The notes beneath the pieces were generated by a model, which was not told where the DNA came from, made no database searches, and worked only from the letters and a program-made list of their open reading frames with translations. Made by a program: the position numbers and the translations under genes. Positions 9,067 through 18,311 of a DNA stretch of 36,003 bases are shown here, one piece after another. Source of the DNA: Candidatus Daviesbacteria bacterium (GTDB taxonomy: Bacteria > Patescibacteriota > Microgenomatia > Daviesbacterales > UBA10151); NCBI GenBank assembly GCA_028687915.1, contig JAQTZF010000001.1, positions 65,966 to 101,968 of the forward strand. Direction: 5' to 3'. The stretch's first letter is position 1; the number at the start of each line of letters is the position of its first letter.

Positions 9067-9465
9067 ATGGATTTAACTTATACAAAAGAAGTTTTAAAAC
9101 ATTTAAAGTCTCCCAAAAATATGGGAAAAATTAAAAACCCTGATGGTGAAGGTATGGTGGGTAACAGAGTTTGTGGAGATATTATGAAAATGTATCTTAA
9201 AATTATTAAAAATGAAAAGGGTGAAGAAATTATTTCTGATATTAAATTTCAAACTTTAGGCTGTGGAGCTGCCATTGCTACTTCTTCTGTTTTAACTACT
9301 TTAGCAAAAGGAAAAACTATCAAAGAAGCTTTAAAAATTTCAAAGGATGATATTATTCAAGCCTTGGGTGGATTACCTGCTATCAAAGTACACTGTTCAA
9401 TCTTAGCTGATGAGGCACTCAAAAAAGCTGTAGAAAATTACTGTTCTACTTTAAAGCAGCATTAA
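9067..9465 (+). CDS. IscU/NifU-like Fe-S cluster scaffold
   Basis: NPDGEGMVGNRVCGDIMKMYL, TLGCGAAIATSSVLT, KVHCSILADEALKKAV (three conserved Cys). Confidence 0.92.
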   Translation: MDLTYTKEVLKHLKSPKNMGKIKNPDGEGMVGNRVCGDIMKMYLKIIKNEKGEEIISDIKFQTLGCGAAIATSSVLTTLAKGKTIKEALKISKDDIIQALGGLPAIKVHCSILADEALKKAVENYCSTLKQH

Positions 9466-10252
9466 TTGTGGCTTCCATTGCAGAATAAGGAACAGCTCCT
9501 GGATAATTGATTGTGTTTAGATAAAAGCTTGGAGTTCCCTGAATATTTAATCCACTAGCAATAGTTTGATCTGTCTGTAATTGATTATCATATTTGCCAC
9601 TATCTAGACATGCTTTCATAGCTGTTGGATCAAAAACAGGAGTAAGAAAAGCTGCCATATCCCCGGATTTAGTTTTATCATTTTTGACAGTATTATTTAA
9701 CAAATCATATCCTTTTTCACTCATGAGAAGATTGTGAACTTCCCAGAATTTTCCTTTTTCAAAGGCACAGTAAAATGCTTTTGTTCCCATTTCCCCTGCC
9801 CCATGACCTGGGAAATATATCCAGGCAAAAGAAGCTTTACCTGATTGAACTAATTTCTCAATTTCAGCAACAGGAGCAACATATGTCCCACCATCCTTAA
9901 CTAATGTAAATTTAGAACCCATCTGTTTATTTAAGGCTGAATTTTGACCAGCTGCTGCCTGACAATAAGGACAACTTGGATCAGATATTTCTATAGCAAC
10001 TAGTTTGTTATTTGAATCACCAAATTTAATAAGTGCTTTATTAAAAGAATCTTTTATTTGAGCTAAGCTGATTGGAGCTTGGGTAGGCTGCGCTTGAGTA
10101 GATGGAGTTGGGGTTACAGTTGCTACTCCTTTTACACCTTTAGTTTCAAGCTTCACAGGAATAACACCACCAGAAATTAAGATTGCAACAGCAATAACAA
10201 TTGAACCAATTAGAATAGCAACAGGAGATGTTAAAAAAGGTTTTTGGTCCAT
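9446..10252 (-). CDS. Membrane-anchored DsbA-like thioredoxin-fold protein
   Basis: N-terminal TM, EISDPSCPYCQAA active site, IQGTPSFYLN cis-Pro loop. Confidence 0.88.
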   Translation of the reverse strand: MDQKPFLTSPVAILIGSIVIAVAILISGGVIPVKLETKGVKGVATVTPTPSTQAQPTQAPISLAQIKDSFNKALIKFGDSNNKLVAIEISDPSCPYCQAAAGQNSALNKQMGSKFTLVKDGGTYVAPVAEIEKLVQSGKASFAWIYFPGHGAGEMGTKAFYCAFEKGKFWEVHNLLMSEKGYDLLNNTVKNDKTKSGDMAAFLTPVFDPTAMKACLDSGKYDNQLQTDQTIASGLNIQGTPSFYLNTINYPGAVPYSAMEATINAALK

Positions 10253-10306
10253 AATTAGAAGGTGGAGCTAGTGTAGCTGAAGTTTTATTTAGTGTCAACC
10301 CCAATA

Positions 10307-10879
10307 CTAATTATATTGATTTTGAGCTACTTCTAAGCCTTTTTCTATAACCATTTCTATAGCTTTCACACCATCTTTGATCATTTTCTTAACTTTGCTT
10401 TTTTCATTGGGCATAAAATCTTCTACTACAAATTTATTTGTGTCAAAATGTTTACCTGCTCTTTCCCCTCCCAATGAGTGAATATTACCAATTCCTAATC
10501 TAACTCTAATAAAATCAGGGGAGTTTAAATCTTTAATCACAGATTCCACTCCATGATGTCCTGATCCTCCACCCCCAATTCTGATTTTTATTTTTCCCAA
10601 AGGTAAATCCAATTCATCATGAATTAAAATCACATCAGATAAAGGAACTTTAAAATAATCTACAACTAACTTAACCCCCATACCGGAGTTATTCATAAAA
10701 GTTTGAGGCTTAATAAAAATCACATCACCGTTCTTTAAAACTTCTGATTTTAACTTCTTATCCAGCTTAAAATTATCTGTTAAGTGTTCTGTTAACTCAT
10801 CCAGTACTTTAAACCCTAAATTATGTCTGGTGTTTTCATATTTATCCCCTGGATTACCTAAACCAATAATTAATTTCAT
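10307..10879 (-). CDS. pth: Peptidyl-tRNA hydrolase
   Basis: MKLIIGLGNPGDKYENTRHNLGF, FIKPQTFMNNSG, HDELDLPLGKIKIR. Confidence 0.95.
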   Translation of the reverse strand: MKLIIGLGNPGDKYENTRHNLGFKVLDELTEHLTDNFKLDKKLKSEVLKNGDVIFIKPQTFMNNSGMGVKLVVDYFKVPLSDVILIHDELDLPLGKIKIRIGGGGSGHHGVESVIKDLNSPDFIRVRLGIGNIHSLGGERAGKHFDTNKFVVEDFMPNEKSKVKKMIKDGVKAIEMVIEKGLEVAQNQYN

Positions 10880-10888
10880 ACTATATAC

Positions 10889-12142
10889 TTATTTTATATC
10901 TTCTTCTGTTTCAGTTCCATCCCAAATATTTATTACTCCATAAGTATTATCATAGCCAGGTTTGATTGATAGCTTGCCTTGTCTTACCCTATCAACTCCT
11001 TCAGCTATTTTTTCACCTGAATATAGTTTAATTAAATCAAGGGAAGTTTTTGTTAATATTTTTAACTCAGGATCTAAATTCATTACTAATTTATCATATT
11101 CATTCCTAACCTTTTGTGTTCCCACCGATTGCCCCAGAGCTTCTGCAATTATTTTTTCCAAACCAACCAGCATTCTAAAACCAGGTCTATTGGGATATTT
11201 TTTAGATTTAATTACACCATCTATTGTCTCAAGATCTAGATCAGCTACTGATCTGCTGGCTAATTTCTCTACTCTTTCAGCCACTCCAATGGTTAATCTT
11301 TTACCACATTTTGGACAAGTCTCTCCGTTTTTTCTGATATCTTCCGGCGAAGCAATTACATTACAATTCCTATGCCCTGACCAATGGTATTTTCCCTCCT
11401 CCGGAAAAAATTCTATAGTCCCAACAATATTTTGAGTTTTTAAATCACTGAGCAAATTACTATAACCTAAGTCTCCCTTAAACAAAGTAACTTCCCTCCC
11501 TATGTTGGGTAATGAATGGGCATCAGAAAAAGAGACAATTGATTTATTATCTAAATCAGCTACTCTCCAATTCATCTCTGGTTCAGAAGACAAACCTGTT
11601 TCTACAGCATAAATTGAATCAGAAAATTCTCCAAAACATTCTTTGAAAAAATCAAATCCCGACTCTGAACCAAATAAAGAAAACCATGGTGTCCAAATAT
11701 GAGCTGGAATAATAATAGCTGATTTATCTACTCCAAAAACAATTTCACAAATTTGCTTAACACTTAATCCGGTAATAGGCCTGCCATCGGAAGCTAAGTT
11801 TACTTTTCGCTTTATGAGTTCTGCAGAAAGTTTGGAGACAGATTCAAAAGAGGGTAAAAAAATTACCAGATGAATTCTTCGGCATTTACCTCCTTCTGTA
11901 TAAATACAGGAAATTTCTGTACTTAATAAGAATTTCACGCCATTATGTTGATATAAACCATTCCCCCATTCCCTTAAATCCTTTTTTAATTCTGCAAACC
12001 AAACAGGATGCAAAAAATCAGCAGTTCCCAATAAATCTATCCCTTTAAACTTTGCCCATTTACTCAAATTAGGGATATTTAATTGAGGAGAACAAGCCCT
12101 AGAAAACCTTGAATGAAGATGCAAATCAGCCACATACGCCAT
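10889..12142 (-). CDS. Endonuclease Q-like PHP-domain protein
   Basis: ADLHLHSRFSRACS PHP motif, C-terminal GHRNCNVIASPEDIRKNGETCPKCGKRLTIGV zinc motif. Confidence 0.85.
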   Translation of the reverse strand: MAYVADLHLHSRFSRACSPQLNIPNLSKWAKFKGIDLLGTADFLHPVWFAELKKDLREWGNGLYQHNGVKFLLSTEISCIYTEGGKCRRIHLVIFLPSFESVSKLSAELIKRKVNLASDGRPITGLSVKQICEIVFGVDKSAIIIPAHIWTPWFSLFGSESGFDFFKECFGEFSDSIYAVETGLSSEPEMNWRVADLDNKSIVSFSDAHSLPNIGREVTLFKGDLGYSNLLSDLKTQNIVGTIEFFPEEGKYHWSGHRNCNVIASPEDIRKNGETCPKCGKRLTIGVAERVEKLASRSVADLDLETIDGVIKSKKYPNRPGFRMLVGLEKIIAEALGQSVGTQKVRNEYDKLVMNLDPELKILTKTSLDLIKLYSGEKIAEGVDRVRQGKLSIKPGYDNTYGVINIWDGTETEEDIK

Positions 12143-12157
12143 CGCCCTATTTTAACA

Positions 12158-12229
12158 TTATTTTTTGTACTGTTGTTCGTACATTTCTGAAATCTCTTTA
12201 ACTGTTGTTGCATCCTCTGGGTGTTTAAG
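12158..12229 (-). pseudogene. Detached second copy of a DNA-ligase C-terminal tail
   Basis: Encodes LKHPEDATTVKEISEMYEQQYKK*, homologous to the resident ligase tail KRAEDCTTVAELKEMYKLQYKKD*; about 70% DNA identity by hand count. Confidence 0.75.
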
Positions 12230-12299
12230 AACAACGTAGCCATTCTAAGACAACGATCATTAGAATAGGCGAAGTTTTCGCAAGCGAGCAGTCTTTATC

Positions 12300-14033
12300 T
12301 CAATCTTTTTTGTACTGTAGTTTATACATCTCTTTCAGTTCTGCAACAGTGGTACAGTCTTCTGCTCGCTTATCCTCTCCTCTAAATCTAACCAACCTGG
12401 GAAATCTTAAAGCATAGCCTGGTTCAGAATCAGTCTTTCCTGCTGTATGGGTTGGGCTTTTAGTTATTTCATCTGCTAAAACTTCAATTACAATTTCTGG
12501 TTGAATCCAAACTGTAGGAGTTATTAAAGAATCAACTCTGGCAGGTTTATGATCAACGCTAATTTTATCAGACCTCTCATGTATTTCTTTCCACTCAATG
12601 TCAGTTAAACCTGTTCCAATTTTGGAAACTGTGACAAACATATCCTTTTTCTCATCATAAACACCAACTAATAATGACCCTGCCCCAAATCCAGACCTTT
12701 TCCCTTTCCCAAAAATATAACCTAAAATAACACAATCAATAGTATCTTTTAGCTCTCCTGCTGAATGTCTTTTTAATTTTACCCAGTTAAAATTCCTGGC
12801 TCCTGCCTCATATCTGGAATCTGGTTTTTTAACAATTAAGCCTTCTAAACCTTTGGTAATTGCATCATCAAACATTTGCTGAATTTTTTCTGCAGAATCT
12901 GTAAACTCTCCTGGTTCAGGAATCAACGTTTCATCCCCATTCACTTCTGAAACTAAAACTTTCATTCTTTCATCCAATGGTAAATCAACCAATGATTTTC
13001 CATTTAGATACATAACATCAAAAACAAAAGCTTTTAAAGGCAAGGTCTTACTCATCTCTTCCACCTGATATTTTCTTCTTCTTTTGGTAGTTTCCTGAAA
13101 AGGTAAAAATTCTTCTGAAGTCTTGTTATAAGCCAGAGCTTCTGAGTCTAAAATAATTGTTTTGGCTTTTACCTGTTTTAATACTCCTTCAATAATTTCC
13201 GGCATCATTAAAGTTGTTTCTTCCAGGTTTCTTGAAAATAATCTGACTGTATCCCCGCTTTTATGAATTTGAACTCTAAACCCATCATATTTATATTGAA
13301 TATGAGCTCTTCCTCCCATTTTTTCCAATATTGTTTTAGCGTCCGGCAATCTTTCAGTGAGTTCTGATCGAAGTGGCCTGCCTACTTCTACATCCAATTT
13401 CTTTACACCTTCCAAACCTTTATTCCATAAGGTTTCTCCGATAATTCCTAAATCAGAAGTCCTGTTATATGCTTCTTCTAGCTCTTTTCTTTCTTTTCTG
13501 TGTCCTAATTTACATTCTGCAAAAGCATCTAAAATAGTTGGATCTCCTACCCCAAGTCTTGATGATCCCATGGGAATTCTGACTAAATGCTTGGCAGAAA
13601 TTGGATCCATTTCCTGCAATAATCCTGCTAAAAGATTAACTTTTTTTTCTACTGTTCCTGCTCCAGAAGTTTTGGCAATTTCCAGTAATGTATCAAAAAT
13701 ATCTCCTACAGTCTGATTACTGATAGTTGATGACTGATGACTTAACACCTCTGTCACTTTCCCCAAATCCCCCATCTCACTGTATTTTTTCAACACTTCC
13801 TCCCGGCTAACTCCATAAGCTTTGGCAATTGCTTGTGCCACCAATTTTTCACTCATCCCAATTTCAATTGCTTCATAAAAAGGAGCTACTCTACCTTGAA
13901 TTAAATAGACAACCTGACAAATATCAGAAGACTCAACTTCTGCAAAAAGCCTGCCTAAAATATTAATTAAAGATAATCTGGAAGAAGTTTCTTCCAGTTG
14001 TTGTAAATACTTTGCAAAATTACCAAAAGTCAT
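12300..14033 (-). CDS. ATP-dependent DNA ligase (archaeal/eukaryal type)
   Basis: IQYKYDGFRVQIHKSGD adenylation motif, GLEGLIVKKPDSRYEAG, NFNWVKLKR; ATG at 14033 (ORF track starts at GTG 14036). Confidence 0.92.
   Translation of the reverse strand: MTFGNFAKYLQQLEETSSRLSLINILGRLFAEVESSDICQVVYLIQGRVAPFYEAIEIGMSEKLVAQAIAKAYGVSREEVLKKYSEMGDLGKVTEVLSHQSSTISNQTVGDIFDTLLEIAKTSGAGTVEKKVNLLAGLLQEMDPISAKHLVRIPMGSSRLGVGDPTILDAFAECKLGHRKERKELEEAYNRTSDLGIIGETLWNKGLEGVKKLDVEVGRPLRSELTERLPDAKTILEKMGGRAHIQYKYDGFRVQIHKSGDTVRLFSRNLEETTLMMPEIIEGVLKQVKAKTIILDSEALAYNKTSEEFLPFQETTKRRRKYQVEEMSKTLPLKAFVFDVMYLNGKSLVDLPLDERMKVLVSEVNGDETLIPEPGEFTDSAEKIQQMFDDAITKGLEGLIVKKPDSRYEAGARNFNWVKLKRHSAGELKDTIDCVILGYIFGKGKRSGFGAGSLLVGVYDEKKDMFVTVSKIGTGLTDIEWKEIHERSDKISVDHKPARVDSLITPTVWIQPEIVIEVLADEITKSPTHTAGKTDSEPGYALRFPRLVRFRGEDKRAEDCTTVAELKEMYKLQYKKD
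13711..13741. repeat. TGATGACTGA-type repeat embedded in ligase CDS
   Basis: gtctgattactgatagttgatgactgatgac, encodes SHQSSTISNQT; same motif as at 21509-21540. Confidence 0.7.
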
Positions 14034-14077
14034 CACAGAGATTGTAATTGATTATTGGTTTTATGTAAAATCAAAAC

Positions 14078-14743
14078 ATGGATACAGAGTCTGAGAAAAG
14101 AATTACACCAGAAATAGGCCCAGATCCAGAAATTTCAAGAATATATAAAGCTGTCCAAAGTGGTGAAATGAGCATTGAGGAATTTGCCGACTTATACGAT
14201 GCAGGAGGGTTGGTTGAAGGTTGCTTAAAGATTGATGCCTTTGAAAGAAGAGTATCTCATTACTTAGAGAATGGTGTAACAGGATCCCTCATAGCTATTG
14301 ACGTGGATGATTTTAAACGTTTTAACGATCAAAACCCCGAAGGTCATTTAGGAGGAGATGATTTACTAAGATTAATTGGAAAAATTATCCACAAAAGTTT
14401 CAGAACTAAAGAAGTACAAGAAGATACAAAAGAAAGAAGACAAGGAACATCTCAAGAAAAAGATCTTTTAGCCAGAGCTGGTGATGAATTTGTAGCATAT
14501 CTAGTAGATGCAGATGAATATCAGGCAAAAATCGCTTCTAAGAGAATGTGGACAGAATTAGTAAGTACAGTTAAAGAACAATTCCCTGGATATAAATATG
14601 ATCAGACTATGAGTATTGGAGTAAGTAGAACAAGACCTGGTGATAATATTAAAAATCTTCGGGGACGAGCTGATCTAGCTCTATATGATGCAAAAAAAGG
14701 CAAAGGAACAGGTAACCCCTCAGATGCAATTTCAATAAATTAA
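14078..14743 (+). CDS. GGDEF-domain protein (AGDEF variant)
   Basis: IAIDVDDFKRFNDQN...GGDDLLRLIG...LARAGDEFVAYL...SIGVSR...ADLALYDAKKGKG. Confidence 0.88.
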   Translation: MDTESEKRITPEIGPDPEISRIYKAVQSGEMSIEEFADLYDAGGLVEGCLKIDAFERRVSHYLENGVTGSLIAIDVDDFKRFNDQNPEGHLGGDDLLRLIGKIIHKSFRTKEVQEDTKERRQGTSQEKDLLARAGDEFVAYLVDADEYQAKIASKRMWTELVSTVKEQFPGYKYDQTMSIGVSRTRPGDNIKNLRGRADLALYDAKKGKGTGNPSDAISIN

Positions 14744-14744
14744 A

Positions 14745-15830
14745 TTACTTTAAAACATACATGGCATTTTTAGTACCACCTGTCTTTTTCACTAAGCTCT
14801 TTTGTTTTAAGAATTTAATCTCGCGAAGTACTGTGTCATCAGAATAATCTGGAAAGATTTTTCTAAAATCTTTATTTTGCATTTGTTTATGTCTGTGTAA
14901 AAATTCCATAATAATCATTTGTCTTTCATTTAATACTACCTGCTCCCCCAAAGCATCTTTAATTCTGGCATCAGCAGAAATTCTTTTTACCCTTTCTTTA
15001 ATTCTGTTTAATTCTATAGCCACCCCTTCAACAAAATAATCTAGCCAGGGAGTTAGATCACGCTCATGTGTATCAATCACTAATTGATTAGAAACTGCCT
15101 GAAGGGTTAAATAATAATCCATTGGATTTTCATCAAAATATTCTTCAAAAGAGAAGAACTTTCTAATATCATAATTATCCAAAAACATAACTAAAGTAGC
15201 GACAGCTCTGGCAGTCCTGCCATTACCATCAGCAAAAGGATGGATTCTGGCTAACTCATAATGAACAATTCCTGCTTTAAGAACAGGATGAACTTCTTTG
15301 GCTTCTTCAGAATTAATCCAATTAATTAAATCCTCCAATAAATATGGTACTTCTGCTGCCGGAGGAGGAGTATATGAAACTTGTCCAGTTTGAGTATTTT
15401 TTATAACTACCTGTTTATCACGAAGCCTGCCACTTTTTTCCTCTGGCAAAATTTTATCAGTGGTTAATTTATGAATTTGTAAGATAGTTTCTAAAGTTAC
15501 AACATATCCAGAACCTTCAGGAGATCCACTAATCTGAGTCGATACCTCATCAATAAACCTTAAAACGTTTCTATAATTTAAAATTTCCTGAATATCACGA
15601 TCCCGTCCAATAACATCCTCCCCTGCTAATACTTCTTTTGCCTCTTCCATGGTAAGTTTATTACCCTCTAAATGAGTGCCGTGATGAACAGTTCTCTCAA
15701 TTGCTTCTTTTCTGAATTTTGCTTCCCAGGCTGGAATTAAAGGAGAACTTAAAATTACTTCTCTGGAGGCGTCAACTATACCAATATTTTTAAGGATTTT
15801 ATTTGTAATTGAATATTTAGCAACAAACAT
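14745..15830 (-). CDS. Fic/DOC family protein
   Basis: IHPFADGNGRTARA Fic motif, THLEGN upstream; Met at 15830 (MFVAKYS) a likelier start than 15878, which overlaps pyrB. Confidence 0.9.
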   Translation of the reverse strand: MFVAKYSITNKILKNIGIVDASREVILSSPLIPAWEAKFRKEAIERTVHHGTHLEGNKLTMEEAKEVLAGEDVIGRDRDIQEILNYRNVLRFIDEVSTQISGSPEGSGYVVTLETILQIHKLTTDKILPEEKSGRLRDKQVVIKNTQTGQVSYTPPPAAEVPYLLEDLINWINSEEAKEVHPVLKAGIVHYELARIHPFADGNGRTARAVATLVMFLDNYDIRKFFSFEEYFDENPMDYYLTLQAVSNQLVIDTHERDLTPWLDYFVEGVAIELNRIKERVKRISADARIKDALGEQVVLNERQMIIMEFLHRHKQMQNKDFRKIFPDYSDDTVLREIKFLKQKSLVKKTGGTKNAMYVLK

Positions 15831-15870
15831 GAATTCAATTATTGCATATTTCCCGCAAAAAAAACAGAGG

Positions 15871-16851
15871 TTAGGCAAGAAGCATTTCTAAAAGCGCCAT
15901 TCTAATACTTACTCCATGCTCAACCTGTTTAAAAGGAACCACCCTCTGATCTTGATCATACTTCTCTGGTAGTTCACCAAAATCTTTGCTTCTAGGTAAA
16001 ACATGCATAATTATTGAGCTATCGGGTAATTTTTCCATAACTTCATCACTCAAACAAACATCACCACCATGTAAAAGATTTCTAATAGCGAATTGTCTAA
16101 TTTTTTTTGGTAACACCTTAAGAGTTTTCATTCTTTCGGTCTGCAATCTTGTCAGACACACTACATCTGCAGTTTCAGATACATCTATAAGCCGATTGGA
16201 AATATTATATTGAACATTATGTCGGTCGAGATAATCAAGCATATCTTGTCTCATTTGAAATTGTGGTGGAGATACAAAATCAATAGTTATATTTTTAAAT
16301 CGAGCCAAAAGATATGCTGTAGAACGGTGAGTTCGACTATTTTTCAAATCTCCAATCAAAGCAACTCTTAATCCATCAATTTGACCAAAATGTTCTTTCA
16401 TTGTGTAAAGATCTAAGAGAGCCTGCGTAGGATGCTGACCTTTACCATCCCCTGCATTAATAATTGGTACTCCTGAAACTTCAGCCGCATCCCTCGCACC
16501 CCCTTCATAGGGACTGCGTAGAACTATCGCATCAAAATTAAGAGCATTATATGTGCGGATTGAATCAGCTAAAGTTTCCCCTTTTATAGCACTGGAAAAT
16601 TCTCCAGCATTTTCTGTCACAGCTACATCAGCCCCGAGATTAAGAGCAGCTACCTGAAAAGAAAATCTTGTCCTGGTACTAGGTTCATAAAAAATAAGAG
16701 CAACACTTTTCCCTTTTAATGATCCATTTCCCAGTGAATATTTTCCAATTCGAGCAAGAGATTGAGCATGAGGAAAAAGCTCATCTTCCATCCAGGATCT
16801 GGTAAATTGTTGCGCATCAATAATGTGAGGAATGGTTTCTGTTATTGCCAT
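15871..16851 (-). CDS. pyrB: Aspartate carbamoyltransferase catalytic subunit
   Basis: FYEPSTRTRFSF, GKGQHPTQALLDLYT, LKNSRTHRS. Confidence 0.93.
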   Translation of the reverse strand: MAITETIPHIIDAQQFTRSWMEDELFPHAQSLARIGKYSLGNGSLKGKSVALIFYEPSTRTRFSFQVAALNLGADVAVTENAGEFSSAIKGETLADSIRTYNALNFDAIVLRSPYEGGARDAAEVSGVPIINAGDGKGQHPTQALLDLYTMKEHFGQIDGLRVALIGDLKNSRTHRSTAYLLARFKNITIDFVSPPQFQMRQDMLDYLDRHNVQYNISNRLIDVSETADVVCLTRLQTERMKTLKVLPKKIRQFAIRNLLHGGDVCLSDEVMEKLPDSSIIMHVLPRSKDFGELPEKYDQDQRVVPFKQVEHGVSIRMALLEMLLA

Positions 16852-16897
16852 AAAAAATCCTTGTTATATTAATAAACTTCTTCATCAGGGTGTCAAT

Positions 16898-17218
16898 ATG
16901 CTAAAATTATCTATGGTCAAAAAAGCTAACAATAAAAAATTAACCAAAAAGAAGAAAGAAGCAAAAGAAGAAAAAAAATTTCATGAAGAGCTGATAGCCC
17001 AGCTTCTAACTTTATCAACCGCAGGTTTTGGGTTGGTCGCAGCATTAGCTTGGAACCAAGCTATTCAAGCCTTTGTTACCCAATATATTACCCCCAGAAT
17101 TCCGGGATCTGGTTTGGTTTCCCAACTACTTTATGCCCTGCTTATAACAATAATCGCAGTTTTTATTACCTACCAGCTTTCCAGAATCTCCTCACATTTA
17201 GAAGTTAAAAAGAAATAG
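16898..17218 (+). CDS. DUF5654-like small membrane protein
   Basis: EELIAQLLTLSTAGFGLVAALAWNQAI...; internal Met at 16898 chosen. Confidence 0.75.
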   Translation: MLKLSMVKKANNKKLTKKKKEAKEEKKFHEELIAQLLTLSTAGFGLVAALAWNQAIQAFVTQYITPRIPGSGLVSQLLYALLITIIAVFITYQLSRISSHLEVKKK

Positions 17219-18257
17219 TACCCTTTTTTACATTTATTCTTTGTAGATTTTTCATAAAACTAGCTGGGATTTGTTCATTTTCTACTGCTGATATAATTGT
17301 CTGCTGCCCGGAAACTGCAGAAATAATATATTCACGATGAGCAGTATCTAACTCTGAAAATACATCATCAAGTAATAATAAGGGGCTGGTATTTTTATAC
17401 TGTTTAATAAACTGCAGTTCTGCTAATTTTAAATCTAACACAGCAGTTCTTTGTTCCCCCCGGGATCCAAAATGAGCCATATTTTTTCCTTTAAAATAAA
17501 AGCTAAAATCATCTCTGTGTGGACCAATTAAGGTAGATGCTGCCATTATTTCCCTTCCCAAGTATTCTTGTAATCTCTCTGCAGTTAAGACGCTTTCCTG
17601 ATAATTAAATTTAAACTGTGTATCATCTTTTAATTCATTTATAGTTTCAAAAAAATGTCGTCTTTTTTCTGAAACTACTATGCCAAAATCCAAAACTTGT
17701 TGACTCCAAAATATTAGCTGGTCTGTTTTTGCTAAACCCTCTTTAATCTTTTTTAAGATTCTATTGCGTGAAACTATGGCCTCATGATATTTAGTTAATG
17801 AATTTTTATAGAGTTTATCGATTTGAGCCAGACAAAGATCAACATGCCAGCGACGAAGAGATGGTGAGCCAGTTACTAAATTAATATCTTCCGGAGAAAA
17901 GTGAACTACTACAAGGTTACCAATATAGTCAACAGATCTACGGGGCACACCATTAACCTTAACTCTTTTTTCAAGTCCATTTCCCTGCTCCCTAATCTGC
18001 ATACCAATTTCCAGCTTTGTAATATCACCCCCTTCTTCCACTTCACCTTCCACGAAACAAGATGTCTCCCCGTCTTTAATCAGTTGAACATCTTTTTCTG
18101 CCCGTGGAGATTTAGTTGTTGCCAAAAAATAAATCGCTTCCAAAAAATTTGATTTTCCCTGAGCATTTTCTCCAATTAATAAAGAAGTTTTTTCTAAATC
18201 CAAATCTAGTTTGGAAAAATTTCTAAAATTTACAAGTTTAAGGTTCTTTAAAAACAT
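17205..18257 (-). CDS. recF: DNA replication/repair protein RecF
   Basis: NFRNFSKLDLDLEKTSLLIGENAQGKSNFLEAIYFL, LIGPHRDDFSF, SRGEQRTAVLDLKLAE, LLLDDVFSELD. Confidence 0.94.
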   Translation of the reverse strand: MFLKNLKLVNFRNFSKLDLDLEKTSLLIGENAQGKSNFLEAIYFLATTKSPRAEKDVQLIKDGETSCFVEGEVEEGGDITKLEIGMQIREQGNGLEKRVKVNGVPRRSVDYIGNLVVVHFSPEDINLVTGSPSLRRWHVDLCLAQIDKLYKNSLTKYHEAIVSRNRILKKIKEGLAKTDQLIFWSQQVLDFGIVVSEKRRHFFETINELKDDTQFKFNYQESVLTAERLQEYLGREIMAASTLIGPHRDDFSFYFKGKNMAHFGSRGEQRTAVLDLKLAELQFIKQYKNTSPLLLLDDVFSELDTAHREYIISAVSGQQTIISAVENEQIPASFMKNLQRINVKKGTISF

Positions 18258-18311
18258 GTTCTCGCAGAATAATGCAGTAGGAGAAAAGAATCAAGCTCTA
18301 TTCGAAATATA

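Noticed and set aside
10962-11435. 157-aa ORF antisense to the EndoQ-like gene
   Set aside because: Fully inside a well-supported CDS on the other strand; low-complexity Ser/Phe-rich composition typical of antisense frames.
13357-13716. 119-aa ORF antisense to ligase
   Set aside because: Shadow ORF within the ligase CDS.
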